A stretch of 11,577 nt of DNA from RGIG8775 sp045612185 (GCA_045612185.1 JAZKYO010000037.1:1-11577), one strand, 5' to 3'; counted from the stretch's first letter, positions 1 to 5,856 are shown. Translations and numbers: made by a program. Notes: a model not told the origin generated them from the letters alone.

Positions 1-139
1 AGGTGTAGGATGCGAAGCATCCGTTAAATTGCAAGGGGATAACGCGCCTGCGGGCGCTACACCTCATCACCGCATTCTGCGGAGCTTCCCCTCAAGGGGA
101 AGCCTTCCATACCAATTTACTCACCGATAAACTACAATT
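1..139. repeat. Palindrome-rich intergenic repeat, cut by the window start
   Basis: No gene is seen here. The stretch is a chain of perfect short inverted repeats. An outer arm AGGTGTAG (1-8) pairs with CTACACCT (57-64) and encloses GGATGC/GCATCC (8-13 with 17-22) and GCGCC/GGCGC (44-48 with 53-57). These are followed by CCGCA/TGCGG (71-83) and GCTTCCCC/GGGGAAGC with a TCAA loop (about 84-103). Its right edge, AAACTACAATT (129-139), is the reverse complement of the end of the MITE-like elements at 4679 and 11400. GCGCCTGCGGGCGC (44-57) also recurs inside the 4679-5097 element (5008-5021). Repeats with the GCTTCCCC-TCAA-GGGGAAGC hairpin are familiar from gut Clostridia. The true left end lies outside the window. 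Confidence 0.7.
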
Positions 140-168
140 TGAAAAACAAATTATTCTTTTGTTATAAA

Positions 169-199
169 GAAAACCGCCATTGTTTAGATGGCGGTTTTC
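169..199 (-). terminator. Intrinsic terminator of the holA operon
   Basis: A perfect 12-bp stem GAAAACCGCCAT (169-180) pairs with ATGGCGGTTTTC (188-199) around a 7-nt loop. Read on the minus strand, the stem is followed by a T-rich tail (TTTTCTTTAT). It is the first terminator after the small cysteine protein gene that ends at 306, about 105 bp downstream, so it probably ends the five-gene minus-strand operon. The stem is symmetric, so it could also stop plus-strand transcription, though the T tail on that side is shorter. Confidence 0.8.
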
Positions 200-204
200 G
201 TATT

Positions 205-305
205 GCGTGGGGGATGTTCGCACAATTCTTAAAGCGTGGGGGCGAAGCCGACAGGCCCACCGCCAGGTGCGGTGAGGACCTAAGCCTACCGGCCCATTGC
301 GGGTG
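205..305. repeat. GC-rich repeat-like block downstream of the operon
   Basis: This non-coding block carries a 9-bp direct repeat GCGTGGGGG (205-213 and 234-242), a hairpin CACCGC/GCGGTG (258-263 with 269-274), GGC-GAA-GCC at about 241-249, and the 10-mer TGTTCGCACA (about 215-224), which is also present in the terminal repeats of the MITE-like element at 4679. It has the look of an interspersed palindromic repeat, but no second full copy lies in the window, so assigning it to a family is inference. It separates the DUF6472-like stop codon from the terminator at 169-199 and would be transcribed as the 3' UTR of the operon. Confidence 0.4.
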
Positions 306-530
306 TCAGATTTGCTTTTGAACGCTTTTGTATTCGTCGTAAAAACGGTAATAAGGGCAGGCGTTGTTTGAGCCCGTGATGTAACGCTCAAGGTCGTCCT
401 GATCGAGGTTTACCTTGCAGTAGTAGGAGTCGGTATACTCGTCGTAGTCGTAAAACTCGCAGCTTTCGCAGGTTCCGCTTCCTCTTTGGGGGGCTTTGTA
501 AACCTTTGTTTTTTTAGTGTTGTTTTCCAT
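306..530 (-). CDS. Small four-cysteine protein, DUF6472-like
   Basis: A 74-residue protein with no signal peptide or membrane segment. It has a basic N-terminus (1-16) and then an aromatic and acidic core with cysteines at 21, 24, 38 and 58. The arrangement CxxC-x13-C-x19-CPYY, followed by YDEYKSVQKQI, matches what I recall of the Clostridia family DUF6472, whose function is unknown. Four cysteines in this spacing could hold zinc, which is inference. It starts 22 bp after the holA stop with a GAGG ribosome binding site, so it is the last gene of the operon and probably co-translated with HolA. A role near the replisome or merely a conserved neighbour are both possible. I am sure that it is a gene and fairly sure of the family. 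Confidence 0.78.
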   Translation of the reverse strand: MENNTKKTKVYKAPQRGSGTCESCEFYDYDEYTDSYYCKVNLDQDDLERYITGSNNACPYYRFYDEYKSVQKQI

Positions 531-552
531 AAGTTTTCCTCAAATCTCAGCT

Positions 553-1605
553 TTACAGCAGACAGACAAGCTTTTCAATCTGCTCAAAATTGCGCTTTCC
601 GTAGGTTTTCATCGCTAAATCGGCGTCACGGCAAAGGTCGAGCGAGCGTTTAAGCTGTTCAAAGCTCAGCCTTTCGATAGCTTTCAAGAAAAGCCCAACC
701 TTGAAATCCGCCACTCTGTAAGCCTTGGACGCGCCAAAGGCTTTGGTTATCTCGGACTGAGACAGCCCGTTGTCCTTAAACAGCTTGGTCATGTAAAGCT
801 GAACGAACAGCCCCGATATTTCAGCCATAACGAATTCGGGTTTGGTCTGGCGGAATTTCAGCACGTCAAGTGCCTCAAGCGCGGCGGCGCGGTTGCCGTC
901 CATCAGCGCATTTGTAAGCGCAAAGGAGTCGATGCTTTTTTCGGGCACAGAAATGAATTTCACATCCTCCTCGGTGACGATATCGCGCTTTTTGGAGTGG
1001 AGATAAGACGAAAGCTTGTCTATTTCCGAGGCAAGCTCCATCATGGACGTGCCGCAATAGTCGATGAAAAATCTTGCCACTCTGTCGGTGATGTGAATTT
1101 TGTTATGCTCGAAGTGGCGAGACACCCATACCGTCAGCTTTGCCGCGTTGGACGCCTCAAAATACACCGCAGTGGCGCGAGAGGCGACCTTTTGCAAAAA
1201 AGCCGACGGCTTTTTTACCGAGTATCCCGCGTCTATGCCCTCGGGAGTTACCGAGATTATAAGCACGTTCATTTCGTCCTTTCCGTATTCCTCGAGGATA
1301 CCGAGCATCGCCTCAACCTCGGTGGGCTTAAGCGAGCCAAAGTCAAAGGATTTAAGCACTACGAGCTTGCGGTCTGCCATCATGGGCGGTGCTTCCAGCG
1401 CGCGCAAAAGACCGTCGAGCGTGAAGTCGGGAAAGTCGATGGTTATGTCGTTAAAGCAGGCAAATCCCTCGTCGGGACAAACTGCCTGACGCGTGGCTTT
1501 TATGGCGTAGGATTTAAGATAATCCTCGTCACCGTAAAACACAAACGCGCCCTTTATGTCGGATTTCAGCCTTTTTCTGTATTCAACTTCGTTAATTATG
1601 TCCAT
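553..1605 (-). CDS. holA: DNA polymerase III subunit delta (HolA)
   Basis: This subunit of the clamp-loader complex opens the beta sliding clamp so that it can be loaded on primed DNA. At 350 residues it is of normal length. The N-terminal AAA+-like domain has the family hallmark FVFYGDEDYLK (21-31). No Walker A lysine motif is present, as expected, since delta does not hydrolyse ATP. The middle region with TSMMELASEIDKLSSYL (about 186-202) and the C-terminal helical collar domain, including RQTKPEFVMAEIS and the closing KTYGKRNFEQIEKLVCLL, are typical of HolA from Firmicutes. The start is preceded by AAAGGAA. It lies 33 bp after the nucleotidyltransferase gene and 22 bp before the four-cysteine protein. 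The polysaccharide-type genes upstream are an unusual setting for holA, which is often found near comEC and rpsT; neither is in this window. Confidence 0.93.
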   Translation of the reverse strand: MDIINEVEYRKRLKSDIKGAFVFYGDEDYLKSYAIKATRQAVCPDEGFACFNDITIDFPDFTLDGLLRALEAPPMMADRKLVVLKSFDFGSLKPTEVEAMLGILEEYGKDEMNVLIISVTPEGIDAGYSVKKPSAFLQKVASRATAVYFEASNAAKLTVWVSRHFEHNKIHITDRVARFFIDYCGTSMMELASEIDKLSSYLHSKKRDIVTEEDVKFISVPEKSIDSFALTNALMDGNRAAALEALDVLKFRQTKPEFVMAEISGLFVQLYMTKLFKDNGLSQSEITKAFGASKAYRVADFKVGLFLKAIERLSFEQLKRSLDLCRDADLAMKTYGKRNFEQIEKLVCLL

Positions 1606-1638
1606 GTTTTTTCCTTTCGGCGGGGAGTTGTCGGGCGG

Positions 1639-2805
1639 TTAAGTCAGACCGAGGTCTGAGAGAAGATTTGAAACCTCTGCGGTGTTTTTGGGGGCGGCGG
1701 AGTTGAGCTTAAGCTCGTTTATCGCCCTTTTGCCTCTGCCGCCAAAGAGCGCACCAAACCAACGCGCCACGTGGCAGAACGGCAACAGCCATTTGTGCTT
1801 TTTAAGTATGGGGTACATGTATTTCATTACGTCGTAGGGAAGGAAGGCGCGTGCAAGCAGATTGCCAAGCTTTCCGCCGTTTTTCGCCTTTCCCGCCGCC
1901 ACCGCATTTTGCAGGTTTCCGTATACGCCCGCGCGGAGAATATAATCCTCAAGCGACTTGGTGAGCCCATCGTGGCTTTCGCCCTCAAACCAAACGCGGA
2001 CGAGCCTTTTTGACACCTCAAAAAGCCTGTCTGTGCCGTGTTTTTTCATAAGCTCGGTCGAAACGTCAAGCTTTCCGCTTTGCTTGAGAGCAAGCAGGTC
2101 AAGCAAGGGCTTGATTCCGCAACCGCCATTTCTTATGTGCTTTGCCATGTGAACCAGGTGGTAAAAAACAAATATTTCGTCAGTAAGGCTTTTGCGGTGG
2201 GAATTGTCGGCTTGACTTGCGGTGTAATCCCATACGCGGTCAAGCGGCTCAGCGGCAAAGCCGTCGTCCACCAGCCTGAAGTGAAGCTCAAAAGGTACTC
2301 CCGAGGGCGATTTGAGCTGAAGGTCGTGACCTCCGTTGCCCTCAAAGACATAGGAGAGCTTTTGACAAAGAAGCTCTGCGGCGCGATTTACGTCGTCCTC
2401 TCTTACAAGCACGTCAACGTCCCCGCTCGTGCGCATCCAGCGTTCGGGGTACAGCTCTCTTAACACCGCGCCTTTAAGGGGGATGAAGTCGATGCCCTCG
2501 GACTCAAAAAGCTCGGATACCGCCGACAGCTCGCTGTCGGCGCGCTCAGCGCGGAGAATGGCGCGGAGTTGTTTTTGCGAGATGGCGTTTGCCAGCTTTT
2601 CGCTTTTGGGAACTACCGAGAGCCGTGCCAGCGCGTTTGCTATAAGGTGCACAAGGTCGTGGAAGTCGGCAAGCTCGCAGACCTTCGCCAAGGTCATGTC
2701 GTCAAGAAGCTCGGCGGGGTCTCGGCGGTACTCGCCGCCCATTTCAAATGAAAGGAGAGAAAAAAGTATCTCAACCGTATTATTCGATTTTGTGTTGTCG
2801 CTCAT
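1639..2805 (-). CDS. Nucleotidyltransferase family protein (NTP_transf_5 type)
   Basis: A 388-residue soluble protein of the uncharacterised nucleotidyltransferase family NTP_transf_5. The diagnostic core is IDFIPLKGAVLRELYP (105-120) followed by MRTSGDVDVLV (124-134), where D129 and D131 supply the DxD metal pair of the polymerase-beta fold. The third conserved element is FELHFRL (172-178). The later HLVHMAKHIRNGG...DLLAL helices are also typical. The N-terminal 100 residues and the C-terminal third are helical. The substrate is unknown; members often sit in surface-polysaccharide or peptide-modification loci, and the adjacent wecB, 20 bp upstream, fits the former. The start codon has a good AAAGGAGA site. 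The most cautious name is nucleotidyltransferase family protein. Confidence 0.85.
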   Translation of the reverse strand: MSDNTKSNNTVEILFSLLSFEMGGEYRRDPAELLDDMTLAKVCELADFHDLVHLIANALARLSVVPKSEKLANAISQKQLRAILRAERADSELSAVSELFESEGIDFIPLKGAVLRELYPERWMRTSGDVDVLVREDDVNRAAELLCQKLSYVFEGNGGHDLQLKSPSGVPFELHFRLVDDGFAAEPLDRVWDYTASQADNSHRKSLTDEIFVFYHLVHMAKHIRNGGCGIKPLLDLLALKQSGKLDVSTELMKKHGTDRLFEVSKRLVRVWFEGESHDGLTKSLEDYILRAGVYGNLQNAVAAGKAKNGGKLGNLLARAFLPYDVMKYMYPILKKHKWLLPFCHVARWFGALFGGRGKRAINELKLNSAAPKNTAEVSNLLSDLGLT

Positions 2806-2825
2806 TTTTTTCTCCTTTGGTTTAT

Positions 2826-3932
2826 CTAAATAAATTTTTCTATTACGTCGGCTATGGCGCGGGAGGCGTTTCCGTCTCCGTACACGTTAGCCGATTTTGA
2901 CATGTCTGCGTGGGCTTGTGGGCTTTCAAGTAGCCTTTTTGCCTCGCGGTAGATTGTTTCGGGGGCGCTGCCTACGATTTTCAGAACACCTGCGGACACT
3001 CCCTCGGGGCGTTCTGTGGATTCGCGCAGGACAAGGGTCGGAATGCCGAGGGCGGTGGTTTCTTCCTGTATTCCGCCTGAGTCGGTAAGCACTATGTAAC
3101 TGCGCGCTAACAGATTGTGGCAGTCAGCGGTTTCAAGGGGCGGGCAGAGAATAATTCTTTCGTGACCGCCAAGCAGGGCGGTGACCGTTTTTTCGACTTC
3201 TCTGTTTTTGTGGACGGGGCAGATGATTGCCACGTCCTTAAAATCATCGGCGATTTTACGCACCGTACCGAGGATTGCGCGCATTGGCGCACCTTGATTT
3301 TCACGGCGGTGTGCGGTAAGGAAAATCAGCTTTTTACCACGCGCCGCGTCGGGAATTTCAAAATTATGGCGAAGCGTTGTTTTTAGCGCGTCCACAACAG
3401 TGTTTCCCGTTATAAAAACGCTGTTTGGGTCTGCGCCCTCGTCAAGCAGATTGCGTGCGGCGAGAGCAGTCGGGGCAAAGTGGAGCTTAGCCGTAAGCCC
3501 TATGGCTTGGCGATTGAATTCCTCAGGAAAGGGGGCACTCAGGTCGTAGGTCCTCAGCCCCGCCTCAACGTGCCCTACGGGGATTTTTTCGTAAAACGCC
3601 GCAAGCGAGGCGGCAAAGGCGGTTGTGGTGTCGCCGTGCACAAGCACAAGGTCGGCTTTTTCAAGCTCCAGCAGCGTGCTTACTCCTCGCAAGACCTTTT
3701 CGGTTACGTCCTTAAGCGTTTGCCCGTGGGTCATTACGTCAAGGTCAAAGTCGGGTACAACCCCAAAGGTTTCAAGGGCGCGGTCAAGCATCTGTCGGTG
3801 CTGCGCGGTAACGCAAACAAGCGTCCGCAAGGCTTCGCGCCTCTTAAGCTCGTTTACGAGGGGGCACATTTTAATCGCTTCGGGGCGTGTGCCGAAAACC
3901 GCCATTACAGTTCTTTTTTTCTTGGTATCCAT
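2826..3932 (-). CDS. wecB: UDP-N-acetylglucosamine 2-epimerase (non-hydrolysing)
   Basis: Interconverts UDP-GlcNAc and UDP-ManNAc, supplying ManNAc-derived sugars for wall teichoic acid linkage units, capsule or other surface glycans. All landmarks of the GT-B-fold epimerase are present in 368 residues: GTRPEAIKM (14-22), HGDTTTA (99-105), HVEAGLRT (121-128), PEEFNR (136-141), TAHRREN (206-212), LTDSGGIQEE (282-291), STERPE (305-310) and YGDGNAS (351-357). By family comparison D101, E123, E137/E138 and H208 are the likely catalytic residues. The protein is cytosolic, with no signal peptide. The start has a GCGGAG site. No UDP-ManNAc dehydrogenase or glycosyltransferase lies in the window, so the end use of the sugar is not shown; the adjacent nucleotidyltransferase may belong to the same pathway. 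Confidence 0.95.
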   Translation of the reverse strand: MDTKKKRTVMAVFGTRPEAIKMCPLVNELKRREALRTLVCVTAQHRQMLDRALETFGVVPDFDLDVMTHGQTLKDVTEKVLRGVSTLLELEKADLVLVHGDTTTAFAASLAAFYEKIPVGHVEAGLRTYDLSAPFPEEFNRQAIGLTAKLHFAPTALAARNLLDEGADPNSVFITGNTVVDALKTTLRHNFEIPDAARGKKLIFLTAHRRENQGAPMRAILGTVRKIADDFKDVAIICPVHKNREVEKTVTALLGGHERIILCPPLETADCHNLLARSYIVLTDSGGIQEETTALGIPTLVLRESTERPEGVSAGVLKIVGSAPETIYREAKRLLESPQAHADMSKSANVYGDGNASRAIADVIEKFI

Positions 3933-3992
3933 ACAAACTCCGCATTGTTTTTATTAAAAGATATGCGAAGCTTTGTGAATTTATCCGACGGA

Positions 3993-4619
3993 TTATCTGA
4001 TAAAGTTTGTTCTTACGGGCGGCTCGGGGTCGGGGAGGGGGATTCCCGCGGCTTTTGCCGCCTCAAGCGCCTTTAAGAGATACGCCATGTTTTTGCCCAG
4101 AACGCGCATGGTGGCAACGCCCTCCTCGTCCTTAAGCACGTCGTCGGGGGTGGAGCCGTGAACCATGTTCCAGTATCGTGAGGATACCACGGGCATCTCG
4201 GAAATTGTGAAATACTTGTTGATGATGTCAAGGGTGGCGGTAGTACCCGCTCTGCGAGCCGAGGCAACCGCCGCGGCGGGCTTCATTCGCAGGGATTTGC
4301 CGGCGCTGTAAAAAAATCTGTCCATAAACGCCGCAAGGCTTCCGCCAATTGAGGCGTAATGCACGGGAGAGCCGAAAACAAAGCCGTCGGCTTCCTTGGC
4401 TTTTTCGGCAAATTCGTTTACTATATCGTCAATAACGCACCTGCCAAGCTTCTGCTTTCTGCAAGCACCGCAACCACGACAGCCCGAAATGGGCGACGCG
4501 CCAATGTGGAAAATTTCGGTCTCAACACCCTCCGCGTTGAGAGCCTTTGCCACCTCGGAGAGAGCGGTAAAGGTACAGCCGTTTTCGTGAGGGCTTCCGT
4601 TTACAAGTAAAACTTTCAT
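3993..4619 (-). CDS. Flavodoxin-family NAD(P)H-dependent FMN reductase with a cysteine cluster
   Basis: A 208-residue flavoprotein of the NADPH-dependent FMN reductase/iron-sulfur flavoprotein group. NGSPHENGCT (7-16) is the FMN phosphate loop, and GSPVHYASIGGSLAAFMDR (83-101) is the second flavin-contact region. Between them lies the compact cluster C47-x2-C50-x2-C53-x7-C61, the spacing that binds a [4Fe-4S] cluster in Isf-type proteins. It probably carries electrons between NAD(P)H and small acceptors in anaerobic metabolism; the partner is unknown. The start is supported by a near-perfect AAGGAGGT site 8 nt upstream. It appears to be the first gene of the operon that continues to wecB after 60 bp. 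No convincing promoter is seen between its start and the MITE-like element; a TAAAAT -10-like match at 4644-4649 lacks a good -35. Confidence 0.88.
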   Translation of the reverse strand: MKVLLVNGSPHENGCTFTALSEVAKALNAEGVETEIFHIGASPISGCRGCGACRKQKLGRCVIDDIVNEFAEKAKEADGFVFGSPVHYASIGGSLAAFMDRFFYSAGKSLRMKPAAAVASARRAGTTATLDIINKYFTISEMPVVSSRYWNMVHGSTPDDVLKDEEGVATMRVLGKNMAYLLKALEAAKAAGIPLPDPEPPVRTNFIR

Positions 4620-4678
4620 GTGTAAGTACCTCCTTGGGGTATCATTTTATGCGGTGGGTAAGGGTTTTTGTGTATTTG

Positions 4679-4712
4679 AATTGTAGTTTTTAGGTGTGTT
4701 CGCACAGCAGCC
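4679..4712 (+). repeat. Left terminal inverted repeat of the MITE-like element
   Basis: This 34-bp end is complementary to 5064-5097 with one mismatch (T at 4690). The same sequence opens the copy at 11400, where the three bases after AATTGTAGTTT are GGC instead of TTA. That small block also differs in the right end (GTA when read inward), so it is the variable spot within an otherwise constant terminus. Confidence 0.85.
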
Positions 4713-4813
4713 CCGTGGAGCCCCCACCGGCGAGGTGGCGCCAGTCAAGGGCGCGTAGCCCTTGTCGCTCGTCGCAACGAGCGAAATCCCCTTTCGGCGT
4801 CTTTCTTTTTTTG

Positions 4814-4857
4814 GTCCTTTTTTCTTTCGCGCCTACTTATCCGAAAGAAAAAAGGAC
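4814..4857. repeat. Long perfect hairpin in the left arm of the element
   Basis: A perfect 16-bp stem, GTCCTTTTTTCTTTCG (4814-4829) against CGAAAGAAAAAAGGAC (4842-4857), closes a 12-nt loop. The copy at 11534-11577 is identical. The sequence is strongly purine/pyrimidine skewed within each arm. It also resembles, in inverted orientation, the hairpin at 4946-4988, so the two halves of the element are imperfectly complementary well beyond the terminal repeats. Confidence 0.85.
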
Positions 4858-4945
4858 AAGGGGAATAAACTAATTATTCTACATATTTACAGATCTTTGC
4901 ACAGCTAAATTTTTATGTGCTGTTAATAGTTACTTACTGTCTCTC

Positions 4946-4988
4946 GTCCTTTTTCTTTTTGAGAAAGGAGCGTCAAAAGAAAAAGGAC
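4946..4988. repeat. Long hairpin in the right arm of the element
   Basis: A perfect 14-bp stem, GTCCTTTTTCTTTT (4946-4959) against AAAAGAAAAAGGAC (4975-4988), encloses a 15-nt loop. It is the right-arm counterpart of the hairpin at 4814-4857. Confidence 0.8.
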
Positions 4989-5063
4989 CAAAAAGAAAAA
5001 CCGCGGTGCGCCTGCGGGCGCAAGAGGTCGCTTTTGAAAAAGCTCCGCAAAACTTTTCTCGAT

Positions 5064-5097
5064 GGCTGCTGTGCGAACACACCTACAAACTACAATT
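5064..5097 (-). repeat. Right terminal inverted repeat of the MITE-like element
   Basis: The inverted partner of 4679-4712, matching at 33 of 34 positions, which defines the right boundary of the 419-bp element. The flanks just outside (TTTG on the left, TTAA on the right) do not form a recognisable direct duplication. Confidence 0.85.
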
Positions 5098-5115
5098 TTA
5101 ACGTATAAATAAAGT

Positions 5116-5145
5116 AGGAGCTGTGCTCTTAATGAGACAGCTCCT
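5116..5145 (-). terminator. Intrinsic terminator after the DUF1934 gene
   Basis: AGGAGCTGT (5116-5124) pairs with ACAGCTCCT (5137-5145), with an inner CTC/GAG extension. It lies 8 bp beyond the DUF1934 stop codon. The T tail on the minus strand is modest (TACTTTATTT). The same stem is used by the terminators at 9469-9498 and 11344-11375. Confidence 0.75.
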
Positions 5146-5153
5146 TAGTCCTG

Positions 5154-5723
5154 TTATGATGCGTCAAAAATTTTTAAAAACAGACGGTTGTGTTCAGCAG
5201 TAGCGCCGCGCACCTCTATTATGTATTCTATCGAAAATTCACCGTCGGCTTCAAGACGGTTGTCCATACTAAGTGTCCTTACGCACATTTCAAAAGGCAT
5301 AAACGGGGTGTTGTAATTGCATATATGCCTTTTATGAGGCTCAAATATAAGCGCGGTGTTGGTGGGACCTGTGCGTGTCATGCTTACAAGCTCGGGGTTG
5401 GATTTGTTAAAGCTGACCACAGTCTTTGAGCCTTCCATTCCGGTTATTTCAGTCTCTGTGTAGGTAATCGAAAGGCTGTCTTTCGTTATTCGCAGACGTC
5501 CCTCGGTGTATATCTCTATTATGCCGTCGTCGGGTTCTTCTTCTTCACCGTCATCAAATTCAAAGTCCACGTCGGCTACCTCGCTTAGAGCTGCCTCAAG
5601 AGCGTAGTCAACGTCGTCAAAATCGCCGTCCTCAAAGTTTCCCTCGCCAATTACCTTGTCAAAAAGCGAGTCCGAAAGCTCGTCGCATTTTGATGTGATT
5701 TTTATCATAACTTTTTTAAGCAT
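5154..5723 (-). CDS. DUF1934 family protein (YwiB-like) with an acidic N-terminal segment
   Basis: A cytosolic protein of 189 residues from the chosen start. Residues about 68-187 show the DUF1934 pattern of a calycin-like beta barrel: IEIYTEGRLRI, LSITYTETEITGMEGSKTVVSF, SMTRTGPTNTALIFEPHKRHICNYNTPF and a final EYIIEVRGA strand. Residues 27-68 are extremely rich in Asp and Glu. The function of the family is not established. The reading frame stays open back into the tRNA-His gene, but the ATG at 5723 is chosen because AAGGAG precedes it by 6 nt and the domain starts after it. A tRNA-operon terminator ends only about 23 bp upstream of the start, leaving no room for a separate promoter; expression probably comes from read-through. 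Confidence 0.85.
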   Translation of the reverse strand: MLKKVMIKITSKCDELSDSLFDKVIGEGNFEDGDFDDVDYALEAALSEVADVDFEFDDGEEEEPDDGIIEIYTEGRLRITKDSLSITYTETEITGMEGSKTVVSFNKSNPELVSMTRTGPTNTALIFEPHKRHICNYNTPFMPFEMCVRTLSMDNRLEADGEFSIEYIIEVRGATAEHNRLFLKIFDAS

Positions 5724-5745
5724 AGGATTCTCCTTATGATACAAG

Positions 5746-5769
5746 AAAAGGCAACTGACGTTGCCTTTT
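5746..5769 (-). terminator. Intrinsic terminator of the tRNA operon
   Basis: A perfect 10-bp stem AAAAGGCAAC/GTTGCCTTTT with a 4-nt loop. On the minus strand it is followed by TTTTCTTGT, immediately after the CCA end of tRNA-His. The DUF1934 ribosome binding site begins only a few bases later, so this hairpin may also act as a leaky attenuator for that gene. Confidence 0.8.
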
Positions 5770-5773
5770 GGTA

Positions 5774-5851
5774 TGGGGTGAGTAATGGGATTCGAACCCA
5801 CGGCCTTCAGGGCCACAACCTGACGCTCTAACCAACTGAGCTATACCCACC
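5774..5851 (-). tRNA. tRNA-His (GTG)
   Basis: A complete cloverleaf on the minus strand. The acceptor arm GGTGGGTA pairs with TACTCACC, which includes the extra G-1:C73 pair typical of histidine tRNAs. The D arm is AGCTCAGTTGGTTAGAGC. The anticodon stem TCAGG/CCTGA carries the loop TTGTGGC with anticodon GTG, and the T arm contains GGTTCGAATCC. CCA is encoded at the 3' end (5776 down to 5774). It is the last of three co-directional tRNAs. Confidence 0.96.
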
Positions 5852-5856
5852 GTAAG

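Larger units (their letters stand above)
4679..5097. mobile_element. MITE-like element with 34-bp terminal inverted repeats
   Basis: This fills the long gene-free stretch between 4620 and 5153. The ends 4679-4712 and 5064-5097 are inverted repeats matching at 33 of 34 positions (outer end AATTGTAGTTT, inner part AGGTGTGTTCGCACAGCAGCC). The left arm holds four stem-loops: 4724-4738 (CCACC/GGTGG), 4746-4764 (CAAGGGC/GCCCTTG), 4766-4783 (CGCTCGT/ACGAGCG) and the long 4814-4857 hairpin. The right arm holds another long hairpin (4946-4988). The core (4862-4940) is AT-rich. No credible protein is encoded; one 63-codon reading frame runs through the right arm and is low in complexity. A second copy starts at 11400. 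The pattern fits a non-autonomous transposable element; no target duplication is visible at the ends, and the mobilising enzyme is unknown. Confidence 0.8.

Noticed and set aside
92..391. A 99-codon minus-strand frame across the repeats and the end of the four-cysteine gene
   Set aside because: It spans the terminator, both repeat blocks and part of a real gene in another frame; its composition is repeat-derived.
997..1659. A 220-codon plus-strand reading frame opposite holA
   Set aside because: It is a shadow of holA codon bias, with no family resemblance and no ribosome binding site; HolA motifs on the other strand are clear.
4640..4680. Promoter for the flavoprotein-wecB-holA operon
   Set aside because: A TAAAAT -10-like match exists on the minus strand at 4644-4649, but no acceptable -35 lies at 16-18 bp, so it is not listed as a feature.
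4679..5097. CRISPR array or riboswitch interpretation of the repeated hairpin region
   Set aside because: There are no regularly spaced identical repeats with unique spacers, and the inverted-repeat ends plus a second copy elsewhere fit a transposable element better than a cis-acting leader.
4672..5104. Target-site duplication around the MITE-like element
   Set aside because: The bases just outside the inverted repeats (TTTG on the left, TTAACG on the right) do not match in direct orientation, so none is claimed.
4917..5108. A 63-codon plus-strand reading frame in the right arm of the MITE-like element
   Set aside because: It is mostly Lys/Arg-rich low-complexity sequence created by the hairpin arms, has no ribosome binding site, and runs through the terminal repeat.
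5724..5816. N-terminal extension of the DUF1934 frame to an ATG at 5816
   Set aside because: The extension runs through the tRNA-His gene and the terminator hairpin; the ATG at 5723 has a well-placed AAGGAG and starts just before the recognisable domain.
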